Positions 45,205 to 57,359 of a stretch of 64,000 nucleotides of DNA are shown here, in pieces. Location: assembly GCA_004794785.1 (NCBI GenBank), contig SJOL01006390.1, positions 357,340 through 421,339 on the forward strand, written 5' to 3'. How positions within the stretch are numbered: position 1 is the first letter of the stretch; every line of letters begins with the position of its first letter. The stretch comes from Opisthorchis felineus (taxonomy: Eukaryota > Platyhelminthes > Trematoda > Opisthorchiida > Opisthorchiidae). The notes below the pieces were generated by a model. That model was not told where the DNA came from. It made no database searches and worked only from the letters and a program-made list of their open reading frames with translations. Position numbers and translations under genes: made by a program.

Positions 45205-48200
45205 TTCGAACTGATGGAAGATTCGGAAGCCAAACAAACCTCCTTATATAAGGGTTATATTAACAAGTTAACAGCAGATTGAGCGACTAGTTTCCACCTA
45301 GTTACACCTCATTTACCGAAGGGGAGCGAAGCAAGCTTCCTTTAAATGACTGATCTCCAGACACGGAGGTGGCATAATGTGCCACTTGGCATAACCTGCT
45401 CTTTAATCTCGCCAGCCTCCGCCCATTGAAGTTCCAAGGTCCACTAGTTCGTGTCAAGCTCTACAGGGTAAGATAGATCTGCACACCAGACACACTGAAT
45501 TACCCTAATAGCTTCAATACAAACGAAAAGCGGGAGCCATGAGACTTAGTCTAGAAAAGATGGCCAGAGACGATGGGTTGTCTTGTTTGAAAAAGAAGTA
45601 AACATGGCCCTGCGAAGAACCTACTATGCTGAACATCTGAGGACAATTACATGTACAAATACACACCCGATGCCAACTATCCAACCAGCAAGACCATTTT
45701 GAACCGCTATCCATCATACTCACCAGACTACCTGCAGCCCCCGCAAAACTTATTTTGTTATAGCTGACATCGGACTCCAGACACAAGCGAAATAACATTC
45801 GTCTTACCACCCTTTGATACTACACAAACGAAACTCAAATTCACTCTTATCTCCAGCAAAATTCACTGCGCTAATAACTGAGACTAAACACTTAGCTGGT
45901 ATCCAGTCGCCCATCCTGGTCGTTACGATGTACAATCGATCAAAGAAAGTGATGCATTATCACACTGTTTCTATGCGTGTTCGATAAAGTTGTCGTTCGT
46001 TCTCGCACTGATATCTACAAGTGACCTTGCTGTTGCCATGGTTGGTCGAACGAACCAGGCTATACGTTAAGCATTTCAAGTGTTTTGCCGTGTGCTGTGA
46101 ACGAGTTATTTTGTTCCTAACAGCTGCCTTGTTACGAACATTCAGCAGATAAAACCACTCCCCGATTGTGTAGTTATCAATTCACTATTTTGACGGTATA
46201 TTGTTATAAGAATAGTATTAGGGTAAGTCACGTGACCCACACTGGCTGAATGGGCCCAGTAGTGGTCATTCGTAAAGTTCGTTATTGCTGTATTTTCTTT
46301 TAAAACTAATGATCTCATACATTTACAATTTTTTTTCTACTTTTTCGCTACAACATTCTCACCTGCAGCTAAGGTAAAAATCGCTTCGATCCTAACTTTC
46401 CCTTCTGTGATGTGCAGCCTCCCGGTCTCAAACTTCATCCCAACCAACCCAATTGTTTGTTCGCTAAGGCGTTATCTAGCTCCTACACCCCCAAGTCGTA
46501 TCGCCTGCGGTTTCCAACGACGTCGTTATTTTCGTCAATCTATGGGGTACGAATTGCACTGTGACAGCACTACAAAATTGCAATATGACCACTCTGGTTT
46601 ACTTACATGCTATGGAATTGTGCCGCTTGTTATTACAGATACACCGACGATTGCAATTTCACACGGTATGTAACTGAAATGCATCTGGCCAATTTCATTC
46701 ACACAAGCCGATTTACTTCGAAAGTTCGGTAGGGCTAGAGCTGACAGTGACAACACTCACGCCACATCCATTCATCCACAGGGCAAAAGTAACCATACTG
46801 ACCTTCCTGAAAGCTTTTTTCGAAGGCCCCGTAGATTTGGATACAAAACTGCAGTTCCGCTTGTCCACATGCCTCTTTGTTATACCCCAAGCATTCTGTG
46901 GGCAAGTTGGAAATACGATTACCATCCTGTGGGAGATTGCCACAGACCAGCAACCATCTGCAACCACAGACCAAGGATATTCAGTGATAGGATATATAAA
47001 CAGACAACGAGATATGCTGAAAGTCTTGTCCTCATGCACTTACAAATAACACGGAGATGGCGGACAGTGCACTCCAATGAGGTCTTTTGTACCCTCTTAA
47101 AGATGGTTGATCTGGAATGGTTACACACTGTGATGCCCACAGGTAGGAGAGCTTTGAGCCGTGGAGAGGTCCGCACATGGTCCGGGTATATCCTCAGAAT
47201 TGTGTTAACCACAATCTCTTGGTCCTAATAACAAGGACCTCGAGGTTCATTCAATAGGATAAGGGCATGAGAATGTGGCTACTGTAAGGGTAAGCGATGA
47301 CTCCAGGAACAGAAAGTTCTTCAGGGAGCCAAGTGTGGGCCGTAAATATGTACAACGACAACTGTATGAACTGTGTGAAAAGTGACTAATGCAAGGTGTA
47401 AAATTTCGTACTTGACGTCGTTATTTGGCCCGTCGACTTCCGTACAGCTGGTCCAGTTAAAATCATCCAACTAGAGCATAATTCTAGTGCATCCGTGTAA
47501 TGAGATTGCAACTGTGTCACAGTCCCCGATATATTACGCTCTGAAAACACTGCTGATCCCTTTCTTTACTGACTAACGCAGTATGCAGATTCCAAGTAAT
47601 AAGCCGATTTGACAGCCTATTGTTACAAGTTTTCTCATAAAATGATGAGCCTGTGCCCCTCCTGTTTTGTTTAAAATCCATGGTCCCTACAGTGAGCCAC
47701 GAGATCTGAAAAAGTCCCATTTGAACGCTTACAACTGACCTTCATCAAAGGGATGATCAGTGCTCACCTGTTTGGCCTCATTTTTCATTGTAGAATGGAC
47801 CACCGTTTATGACGCCAACAATATTTCGAGGAGCGATGTGTGGGTATTTGGTCCACTTCCGGGAAAAAGTACAATGACTATTCCCAGCTGGTGAATTGGA
47901 TCAAAATGAGCAAAGCTCCCAATTGCATCAGTGTATCTGAACAATCTAAACAGTTAATGAAAACTCAGGGAAAATCCAAACCAACTAGCCGCGAGATTAT
48001 ATCGAGTTCGCCATATAAGTACGTAAAATCTGGCCTCGCACGCATTCATTGAGACGCAAAATGGGTTTCTTTTGTGTATCATTTACAAAGTTGGCAAAAA
48101 GCATGGCTAGTATATCTCTAGCAGCTTTGGTGTTCCCCATTATGGGCTGTCAAAACCAGTATTCTGGCTCCTACTAAGGACAACTGTTTGGAAACGAAAC

Positions 48201-51200
48201 AGTTCCAACTCGACTATCTCTACCCTATCATCTGGATAAGCCTATTACGAAAGAAGATGGGCAAGCTGAACAGGACTGAACTCGCACCGGTTCGAATGAA
48301 AAGTCTCATACTGTCTTGAAACAACGAAAACACGAATACCTGGTGTTATACTGAATATAAAGAGATTGCCGCGAAGTTCCAGAAAGGTACTGTGGTGCGT
48401 TTTTGAAAGCGCGCCGATATACATGGTAGGATAACGCAAGAAAATTTGTTTGACAGCGGTGTTTTTAGGACAGCTTCTCTCGTGGTTGCCGAATTTCGGC
48501 CATTTACTGAGAATTGTTCAGTCGTTTTATTCCTGTGGATGGGTTCCAACTAGTCCAAAACTTGTAAATCTGTCGTAACCCATCCCAGTACAACGTGTTT
48601 TGGCTCGCCGTTGCTTTTCATTGGCACCAAAACTGTGCACCATATTCTGCTGGCATGCGGTTTTCAAACTTGGAGCGAAGTAATAAAAAAATCTCCCGCC
48701 ACAGACACTTCTGCGGAATCCGAATTCTCTTCAATTAAACGTACTCGCATATCGTTGAAGCCATCTGTACAATTGCTGGTGACATGTCGGTGAATGCTCC
48801 GATCCGCAGAGGTTAATTGATCTTTCCGGAAAACCAGCCGATGTGCTAGACATTTCACAGTAAGCCACGCGCACGCGAAAATATACATAGACTGAGCAAG
48901 CGCATTATTCACATCTGATCCCATGGGCCTATGGCCTACCATCACAACAGGCAACGCAGATGAGGAAGCAAACCACCCGATCGATACGATCGTCCATGCA
49001 GCTTTTCAACTGTGTTTACATTGCAGGGCCGTACTCTCAGTCAGGCAGACAGGCTTTGTTAGGCATTCTTTAGTCAAGGGTCCTATGGGGAACTGTTTTT
49101 ACAACCCGAACGAACCACAGGCCGCTTGTTACACTGCGGCGTAAGGAAGGAATCCGAAGAGCGTGATCACTAGGAATGCATCAGTAACTGTTGTTTGTGT
49201 TGTAGCTGCTAATGTTGACGCAAAAGATGACTGAGAAACGATACGTTGAATGTAAGCGAACCACTGACAAACAGTCCTGCACTGCTTGACACGAAGTTCT
49301 TCGGGAGGGAGTGCAGTTCCCCAGCACCAACATCATTCTCCCCTGTCTCCCAAGTAAAATGAATGTATCGAAACGATGCAGAACACTACTTATAATCAAG
49401 CACCACGTTGCTGGCAGATGTGATAGGACAAGCCCTCATGATTTTGACATATATTTGCTTGGTAATGCCGGTGTTGGGAAATATGCAACCATTCGGATGA
49501 TTAAATCCGGTGACCAGCACCGACGCCATGAACAGACTTCAGAGTGTCCAGTTAGGTTACATTAAAAGTGAAGTTCGAGAATCAGGACAAACCCTATAGA
49601 AAGTAATTCAGATTTGGGAGTACCAGCCACTGATCGCCATACATGAAAGGGAAAGCTTCTTGTGCGCTGTATGTAGTTACCAAAGGCGGATGTGCTATCA
49701 CTCGACTGTGTTGGAAAAAAGATTTCACAATCTCAGCACTCCATTCGTGTTAACGATGACTTGTGTGTGCGTTTTGCACTACTTAGAGAGAAACCTCGCC
49801 TACTTTTAAGTACATGGGCCACCTGATATCCTTATATTCTATTCTGGTATGTTGTCAGGTACCTTTGATTGTGCGCAGAACGCAAGGACAAAGATCCTAC
49901 CCATGAGTGAATTTCACTGCACGTGCGTAAGGATTCATATTCCAAGCTGAATTCGATCATCTTAGTCAAGGTTTACCCTGTTCACCTGTTTACACTGCAG
50001 CATTCCATTTAAGCCTTCCTCGCTAGCTTCCTGAAGGGGTATAATGTAAGGCATTGCTTGTCGCCCCTTTTCGCCTTTTCTGAGTTCGTTCAGATGGCTT
50101 CATGTAATTACCTCCTAATAGTAGCCCATAGAAGGAACCCGTGTGAAGTGATACGTGGTTACAAAGGTAGTCATTACAAGGGTTCGGCTCCGACAATCTA
50201 CTGTCCAAGAACTTGACCTTCAAGAAAATTGCAGACACTGTATTAAGTGAGTCAGCTTCATCCTGTTGAAACGATGTCATTCTTCGTTCGGCGAACGAGA
50301 TTCAGCTGGGGAATTTTTTAAGTCTTTTGACAGTTGCAGGCACATGCACCTTGTTATACATAGTTACTTTGGCCACTTTCACTCACCCGTGACATTTCCT
50401 TCAAAAATGTGGACCGGTTAACTGCCTGTCTAGTGTTCCAGCCCAAACCACTAACCCCTGACTGGCTTACCCGAATGAGGTATAGCATTGGCGTGCCAAT
50501 AATAGAAAGCTGATGCATCAGCACTCCGAACGCCATACAGGATATCACAAAGCGCAGCACTTTGAGTGACAGTCCTAACTTTACCCAAGTCTTTTCTGTT
50601 TCCAAGCGACTCCGTACTGCGAGACCTCCCAACAAGTACCCGAACATTGCTTTCACTTGAACCTAACAGAATGTCTGGCTCCAAGAACTTTTATGGTATC
50701 ATAATACTTCGGTACTCGTGCAGTATATTTCCACAAGTTCGTGCCTATGAAATTAACACAACCGGATCATGGGTAGTAGGCTTTTAGCCAAACCGGTAAG
50801 TTCAAGCCACTGTGATAATACCAGTTTGAGACAAATTGACTTGCTGGTGGCTGGTAGCACAGATATCCGCCACCGGGTTGTGTAAAAAGCAACGTGGGAG
50901 TATCTCCTAGAATCTGCGTAAATATTCCATTTCTGATATCATTCATTGCTTGATAGGAAGTGGATGTTAGGTTTCTATTTAAATTTATAAATAAATGGTC
51001 AGTACTCCCATACTCTGGACGTAAAGGATGACGTTAAGGTACAGTCGCCTATTATCAACTTTGTGTGTGGGTCATTCAAGCCTTCCATCTAAACGCTGAT
51101 GTGTCATATTCAACCGTTTTCCCTCATACTGCTCACCTTGAAGCCATCGTACAAGCTAGTGGGATTTGACTGGTCGTGCCATTGTGTAGCGGGAAAAGAT

Positions 51201-54200
51201 TCCGGTAGAACACGTATTCATTATCGCACCCAGCTGTGGCACTGTGAGGAACGGGTGACAGAATCCGGTGAGGATCCAGCTGCTGTTATCAAGCCTGCGT
51301 GAGCTGGTCCAATTAGCAGAATGTAGTATTTAGCAACAGAGTACCGTAGTTAACAGGAGACGATCAGCTATTGTCCAAAATTCATACTGCAGGAACACCC
51401 ACCCCTTCCGTATTATCTCAAATTGGAGCTTCTTCGAAGTCGTTTTCCGATAGCCACCAATAATATGAAGATGCGATTCTGGTTTTTGGAGAGGTGTTGT
51501 TGAACAAAATCGTCCTCTCATTCGATGCCTTCTATATGAATGGGAACTGATTTTCACGGGCTGTTCTCTTTATTTTCCGGTATATTCCGAAATCTATCGA
51601 CTTTGTTTCAGTTCATCCACAAACTCAATTAGCTAGAATGTACTCAGAACGAAAGTTTGCTTTTGTTGAGTGCAGTGGATTGCTTGAGTAATATTAAAGG
51701 TTCTGGCAATTTCGATCCATCGAATCCTTACTGTTAAGTTTTTAAACTCAGAATTGTCAGCTACAAGCTAAAGTGGGGAATTTGTACGTACTACAGCACC
51801 CGCCGTCTCAGGGATTCCCCTCCCCCGCCGTTGTCGTCCTGAAAGGCGCATAACATTAAATCGACATGATTATCTTAACCCCTCATTTCTTGTAACCTCA
51901 TTAGTGTTCATTATCGTTTACTACGCTAGTGTGGACATAGCTGTCCAAACCGAAACATACTGGAGAGTGAATTTCCCATTCTGTACTGGCATCCGACGGT
52001 TATGTTTATTATTAGCCTATAGATTTGTCGGAAAGTGATGACCCACTTACTTGTAGTGGCCAGTTCATCATAGACAAATTTGTCATGAGCCGTTTCAATG
52101 CAAGCGGACTAACCTATCACAAGTCGATTTGTCGTTGAACCAATTTACCGTGCAATGTTAAATACACACAATGTTACACGAATTTAAGGCTGTGCGAGAT
52201 TTGAAGACGTCTACTGTCATGGGGTTTTCATACCCTTGCTCTCTCTTCTGCCCACGATTGTCAGTAATCGTTCATTGACACCGGATGCGTAGATGAAAGC
52301 GGGTTGCCTTCGGTGCTTGTTTTAGACAGAAAAACAAGTTGGTTTGGTAATCTGCTCAAAGCATGAATAGTTTTTAATTCTGAATTCTAATCCGGTCACA
52401 TTGGACATTTGTTTTTGTCCATCGATTTTTGCCTCAAGCGTAACTGCATTCCAGTAGGCCAGTGGGTTGCAATTTCAAGAGCACTCGATGAGTGGTATTG
52501 TCGCAGTACTGTCATAGTGAATAGAAAAGTACAGTTTTACCTATGCGCACACATCCTTTAAGGTCGAACCCCGTTTTTGGACTGTCCGTAAGTGAAAAAC
52601 TCCCGCGAAATCCAACCTAACTTTTCAGGAATATACTTGCAGTAGCTTGCATACGCATTACTTGTGTGGGAGATAATGAAATCAAGGCACATTCCTGAAC
52701 GAAGAACTGTTTAGACGGATGGAATCACAACAGGGCCTTCTCCTGCAATTTTCCAAGTGTTTGGACAGGTAGTTCCATTTTTGGAAAATGAGAATTCCTT
52801 TACTGACTCAAATCGCGTTCGTGGGTGGGTCGGAATTATAAGGGATGATTCCGTCTCCTCTCAATGGTTGATTCTCACTTTTGTTCAACGCGACTGATAG
52901 ATTTCCTGTTGACTTTTCTATCACACTGCGTTACCATCTCCATTTTGACTTGGAATCTCAGTGTATTGACAATTTCGATTCAAAATACGTGAACTCTGGG
53001 CCTAAGTGTAATTTGTTAGCCCGTTTATGATTAACTTATCCTCACCACCATCATCATCATTGTCAACAGCAATATATCAGTGATAATTACTGGTATGCAG
53101 CCAGTAATTACCATGTCCATTACCATTACCGCCATGTCCTGTAAGATTTCCAGCCACATGTAAGGAAAGATTAACCAGGTCCCAAATGGCTGGCTGAATC
53201 GCAAAACGATAGCTTGTCCAGCAATGAATTAGTCCAGTGACAAACTGGAGCACGATAAACTCACCGGACGATAAACTTGTCCGCGACGGACTGACTGCAA
53301 AAACTTCGTGAGGTACCACACTACTCTACAAATTCACTGCAGTCAGTTGTCGTCCATTATATCGCCCGTGAGTTTGCCTAAAAACCACTTAGTGTTGAGC
53401 CAAGTAATCCGCCGACCGGTTTATCGCCACACCAATCTATTGTGGATTATCATCTAACTATTCAACGCGTATTGGCCACAGGCCAGGCACGTTTTATATT
53501 GCAAGCCCGCTTCACAAAAGGAAGATAACAAAACAGCTGAATACGGCACGAAATGCTGTACAACCGGAAAATCTGCCAACGATATGAAGCAAAAATGAGA
53601 AACCTGTTTTGAAGTACACTTGACTATATTTTATCGGGCTTATTTAACCGTGAACCAGTTTCTGGCTTGTTATTCATAGCGGCTTTCCCAAACCATTGTA
53701 TACGTGCAAAAAGATGAGTGTCTGAGCTCACAGACCTGAATACGTGTATAGTTCCACTTTTCTACATTTACTTTATTGGGGAGGCATCACCCCTACTGTC
53801 GGGTGCCGTCACTGAAATGTTTTCCGGAAGAGCAATCTGGGAATTTCCGGTAGCCTTTCAAGGTTGCATGCAAATATACTTTACCAGAAAACCTTCTTTT
53901 TAGCTAATAGCACAGTGTTATAGAGTAACGCCTACTTCCCCTATGCTTTCACCGAATCAAGCTATGGTGGACGGTTTGCTCGCTGAGTTGGACAGTAGGG
54001 GTTCAAACTCATAGGATTCTGTCGTCGGTTCCTGCTTTGTGGTTTGGAACAAAATTGAGGTGAATACTGCAGAGGTGCTTAAATTACTCATGCTCACTTC
54101 TTCATCCTTGGCACTGACTAGCTTACACTTATAGTAAGTGACCTTTGGAATGAGATCAGCCAATTGGCTTTCGACTGCGACCACGAAGGCGTTTGCTAGA

Positions 54201-56655
54201 AATGGACTCAGTAGACTGCTCTCGGTCTAGCAATCGAATGGTCTATAAGACGTCTTCTGAACTCCAAAAATGAAGCCGTACCGAACCAAACAGGAAGTAA
54301 GTATTTGTTCAAAGTTGGAATATGAGTGATCTCCAGCTTTCAACGAAACAGCTGACGATGAGTGTACGCGCTACAAATCAGCTGGTTACCATCGTAAACA
54401 GCGGAGATCATTTCTTAGTGAAACTCACTGATGACCGGGAGAAAATAGCTTTAAATACGGATTTCGCGTTTACCAAGTGCTTGCCTCTATCACACACACT
54501 GAAAAGGTTATCAAGTCTATGCGTTTAATTAAGCATTCGGATTGTTCTGGTCAGTTAGGATGGCGTTTGCTATCTTTTGACAGTGAGGGTGACCGAACCG
54601 GTTCAAGGTAAAAACCATTTGCATAAGCCGATTTTCCGTCGAACGTTTTCTGGTGCAAGAGTCCTCTGTAACCATTGCCTTCTAAAAGGCAACCACTCAA
54701 TCAATATTCAGATAACAGTGTGAAAATGCAGGACACCGAATAGGTCGAATATGAGTTCGGACTCTCCTAGACCCCTGATTTTTGCGCGCTCTACAAAGTA
54801 CTCGCTGCCCGCAGATGCGAGTCAACTAGAGTATGAAAAGCGGGAGATGTTGCAGCAGAATAGCCACATTTTTGCGAATTTACTGGAAATTTACTCACTG
54901 CTAGTCACTAGGACAGCAGAAATCGTGGTTTTGTATCTGCGCCCGTCGACGGAAGCTGTCCGTACACAAGCACAGTCACGATCGAATTCGTCAAGACTTT
55001 CGTCGTAAGTGGCGTGAGGTGTTGATGGAAATGGCTGCGCGTAGAATGGCACGCCACTCGGACTGTCAAGTTCGTTAATATGCTTAATGGTCATCAGGTG
55101 GGCGCAACCCAACCTTTTGATCTACTAGTCATAAATCTGTAACGAAATTAAGTGAGCACCCTGAGTTCAAGGCGAAACCATAAAAACACAGAAACTTTAT
55201 GGAAGTGGAAGCAGAAAAACACCTATTTGCCGAATATAACTTCCCATTCGTTTGCAAGAAGCAGTGAGCACGAAACTCCAATGATGCACACCAGTCCTGA
55301 CTTTTTCGCCACCAGTCGCCTGTGGGTGGACAGAAGAGGAGTAGTTTTGTTTTGGAGCACATCTACTCGACCAGAGATTAATCATAAACCAAAAGTGTCA
55401 TAATTATGCTGAAATTAGTATCTGTCATTTCCTCACCACGATGCGTACTCCTTACCAGGAGGTCAACTGTTGTGTTACGTGACAACCTGTGAATGAGCAA
55501 ACCAACCGTTACTTGTAGGCTTCATAACAATTCGAAAGGCAGCTAAAACTATCAAAACTTACTAGATCTATAGAACCTAGGGAACGTAGAGATCATTGCA
55601 GCTTTTCATTACCCTGTATTGCAACCTCGGTGTTGTACTTTATATAGTCTTCCTTTGGCTAGATCTGGTGTGAAAATGAAATTTCGTCATGTTTTTTTTG
55701 TTCAGGACTTCCTGTCAGTTATGTCTGGTTCTCCCTTTAGTAGATAAGCAGAGTAGACGACCTCATCAAGCTCCCCGTACTTGTCGTATTTTCGAAAAAT
55801 TTGGAGCTGCTTCTTTTCACCTGTATTGTCACGTGTCTCTGAGGATTCCCTGGAATATAAACTTCGGGTTTCCAACTATTCGGATCCCACCTTTTCTTCC
55901 CCTGATAACGCGTTTCAGAGAAATGTGCAAGTAGAAAAAGATATTTGCCTGACCTCCTTGGTTGTGGTCGAGCACATTCACGGTTACCACAACTGTCTGA
56001 AACGCCGGCGAATACGTCACCTGGCTGTCCAACTCGCTGCTGTGAAGATGGAAATTAGTCGAAGCTAGTAGCAACACCAGTTGAGTCACTAGGTGCAAAT
56101 TAAAAAAGGATTGGTTGCGGCATGGTTTTTATTGGTCAGATGTTAAATCATTGCTCTCTGTACCATACACAGCGTAATGGGTTATTTTGGACTGAGCACT
56201 TATGTGTCTGGTTCATGGAACATATGCTTCAGTTTTTTGTCAATCGATGCATTCTAAGGATTGCAAATAATACAGCGACACGAAGTTGCACTGTTGCAAG
56301 GTTTTACACAACTCATAAGAAAAACAAGCATTAGTCTGTTGCCAAGATGCCACGGTCCACTCATGATTTCATACGTGAATGGAGCACTGGATGACAGGTA
56401 GAACAGATCCCAAATATTTGATTTCCATGTGGATTTGAATTACATGTGATCCCTAAACCCACCAACAGCCAACGACAGGTCAGCAATCCAGATGGTCATA
56501 AGGTTTTGTTACGGTCATTTCAGCATTGCTTGTCTTTTTTGAGTGTCTTCTGAGAATGGCTGAAGCATAAATGTTCTCAAAAAGCTATGTGGTGCTTAAT
56601 TCTCTTGCCAGTAAGCTTTCATTGTTTTTGACGAAAAGTGTAGAAGCTTTCCTTA
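45205..56655. other. No gene recognised in about 11 kb
   Basis: This is the longest featureless stretch. Overlapping frames on both strands occur at 46,713-47,228 (up to 119 codons). A 98-codon minus frame lies at 45,514-45,810 and a 96-codon minus frame at 48,664-48,954. An 85-codon plus frame at 54,751-55,008 contains the hydrophilic run QLEYEKREMLQQNSHIFANL. None carries a motif I can name. CAT-type microsatellite sequence lies at 53,044-53,060. A B-box-like GGGGTTCAAACTC at about 53,998 may be another old SINE head. Confidence 0.35.
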
Positions 56656-56660
56656 AAAAA

Positions 56661-56676
56661 TAGGAATGTCATCTGT
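56661..56676 (+). repeat. Left 16-bp direct repeat flanking the hammerhead element
   Basis: TAGGAATGTCATCTGT, identical to 57,052-57,067; identity stops at both edges. It is read as a target-site duplication. Confidence 0.7.
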
Positions 56677-56710
56677 ACTACTCATAAGGTTGCTGAAAAT
56701 TCTTCGACAG

Positions 56711-56753
56711 CCCACGACCGGTTTCGCCCTTTTTGGGGCTCATCAGGTAGGCG
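56711..56753 (-). ncRNA. Type I hammerhead self-cleaving ribozyme (left arm)
   Basis: Minus strand, in order: stem I strand GCCTAC, core CTGATGA, stem II GCCC with loop CAAAAA and GGGC, core GAAA. Then comes a minimal stem III (A-U closing CCGG, or ACC/GGT pairing between two copies), the cleavage triplet GTC, and stem I strand GTGGGC. Stem I pairs six of six with one G-U. All invariant core bases are present. Stem III is so short that efficient cleavage would probably need a dimer, as reported for Penelope-associated hammerheads. Confidence 0.85.
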
Positions 56754-56806
56754 CAGTCCCCGAGTTTTCGTCAACTTTATGTTCTACTTTAAACTCGGGG
56801 ACTGTG

Positions 56807-56849
56807 CTTGCCTGATGAGCCCCAAAAAGGGCGAAACCGGTCGTGGGCT
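56807..56849 (+). ncRNA. Type I hammerhead self-cleaving ribozyme (right arm)
   Basis: Plus strand: stem I strand GCTTGC (56,807-56,812), CTGATGA (56,813-56,819), stem II GCCC/GGGC (56,820-56,833), GAAA (56,834-56,837), minimal stem III, GTC ending at 56,843, stem I strand GTGGGC (56,844-56,849). Stem I still pairs at all six positions but with three G-U wobbles, so it should be weaker than the left-arm ribozyme. The predicted cleavage site is after C 56,843. Confidence 0.8.
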
Positions 56850-57051
56850 GTCGAAGAATTTTCAGCAACCTTATGCAAAGTACATTACGAATATACATGT
56901 ATCGCGATATCTCGAAAATCGTAGCAGCTGAAACATGAGGTGGCCTGGTGCAGCACATTCCGTTGCATGGAAACATCACAAAAGAGAGATTTAGCTGGGT
57001 TCCAGGTGAGTCTCTCGTAAAGCCAAATTGATTTGCAAATGAGTGTATTTC

Positions 57052-57067
57052 TAGGAATGTCATCTGT
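57052..57067 (+). repeat. Right 16-bp direct repeat flanking the hammerhead element
   Basis: TAGGAATGTCATCTGT, the partner of 56,661-56,676. Confidence 0.7.
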
Positions 57068-57326
57068 TTTTTCCACAGATTATAGCAAGATAGTTTAACC
57101 TGTACCAAAGTCAACTGCTCCGAGAAAACCCAAGACAATTGCAAAGCCTTTCGGTAAGCTGATAGATTTGATGGTTAGTCCTGTTTGATTGATCCACACT
57201 TTAACATACTAGGGGAAGGAAAGAAAAACAATCGAACGCTGTTAAAGGCAATCACGTTGTACAGACCACGTGATCCCGTTAAATGGCACGGTGTGCCGAT
57301 TTTCCGACAACCTTAGTAGGGAAAGC

Positions 57327-57358
57327 TTTTGTGGGCGTTAATCACTGCCCACAAAAGT
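57327..57358. repeat. Perfect 11-bp hairpin
   Basis: CTTTTGTGGGC (57,327-57,337) and its exact reverse complement GCCCACAAAAG (57,348-57,358) enclose a 10-base loop. There is no T-tract behind it and no associated gene; the role is unknown. Confidence 0.7.
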
Positions 57359-57359
57359 G

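Larger units (their letters stand above)
56677..57051 (-). mobile_element. Non-autonomous hammerhead foldback element (375 bp)
   Basis: Bounded by a perfect 16-bp direct repeat. The left half is an inverted repeat: arms 56,683-56,768 and 56,792-56,876 (three mismatches and one single-base indel over about 85 bases) around a 23-base loop. Each arm contains a complete hammerhead core. The right part (56,877-57,051) is unique sequence. Related single-arm sequences at 30.8 and 34.4 kb show that this is a dispersed family. Hammerheads of this kind are known in the terminal repeats of Penelope-like elements and in animal retrozymes; a Penelope-like protein fragment lies at 29.8-30.25 kb. Orientation is given as minus because the outermost hammerhead arm, ending CAACCTTATGAGTAGT, reads that way; this is inference. 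A 133-codon minus frame crosses the element and is not considered coding. Confidence 0.75.

Noticed and set aside
46713..47228. Overlapping frames of 97-119 codons on both strands
   Set aside because: No domain on either strand, and the overlap of several frames points to chance stop-poor sequence.
56743..57144. 133-codon minus-strand protein
   Set aside because: The frame runs through a ribozyme arm, the loop and the unique part of the small element and past its target-site duplication; the composition is not coding-like.
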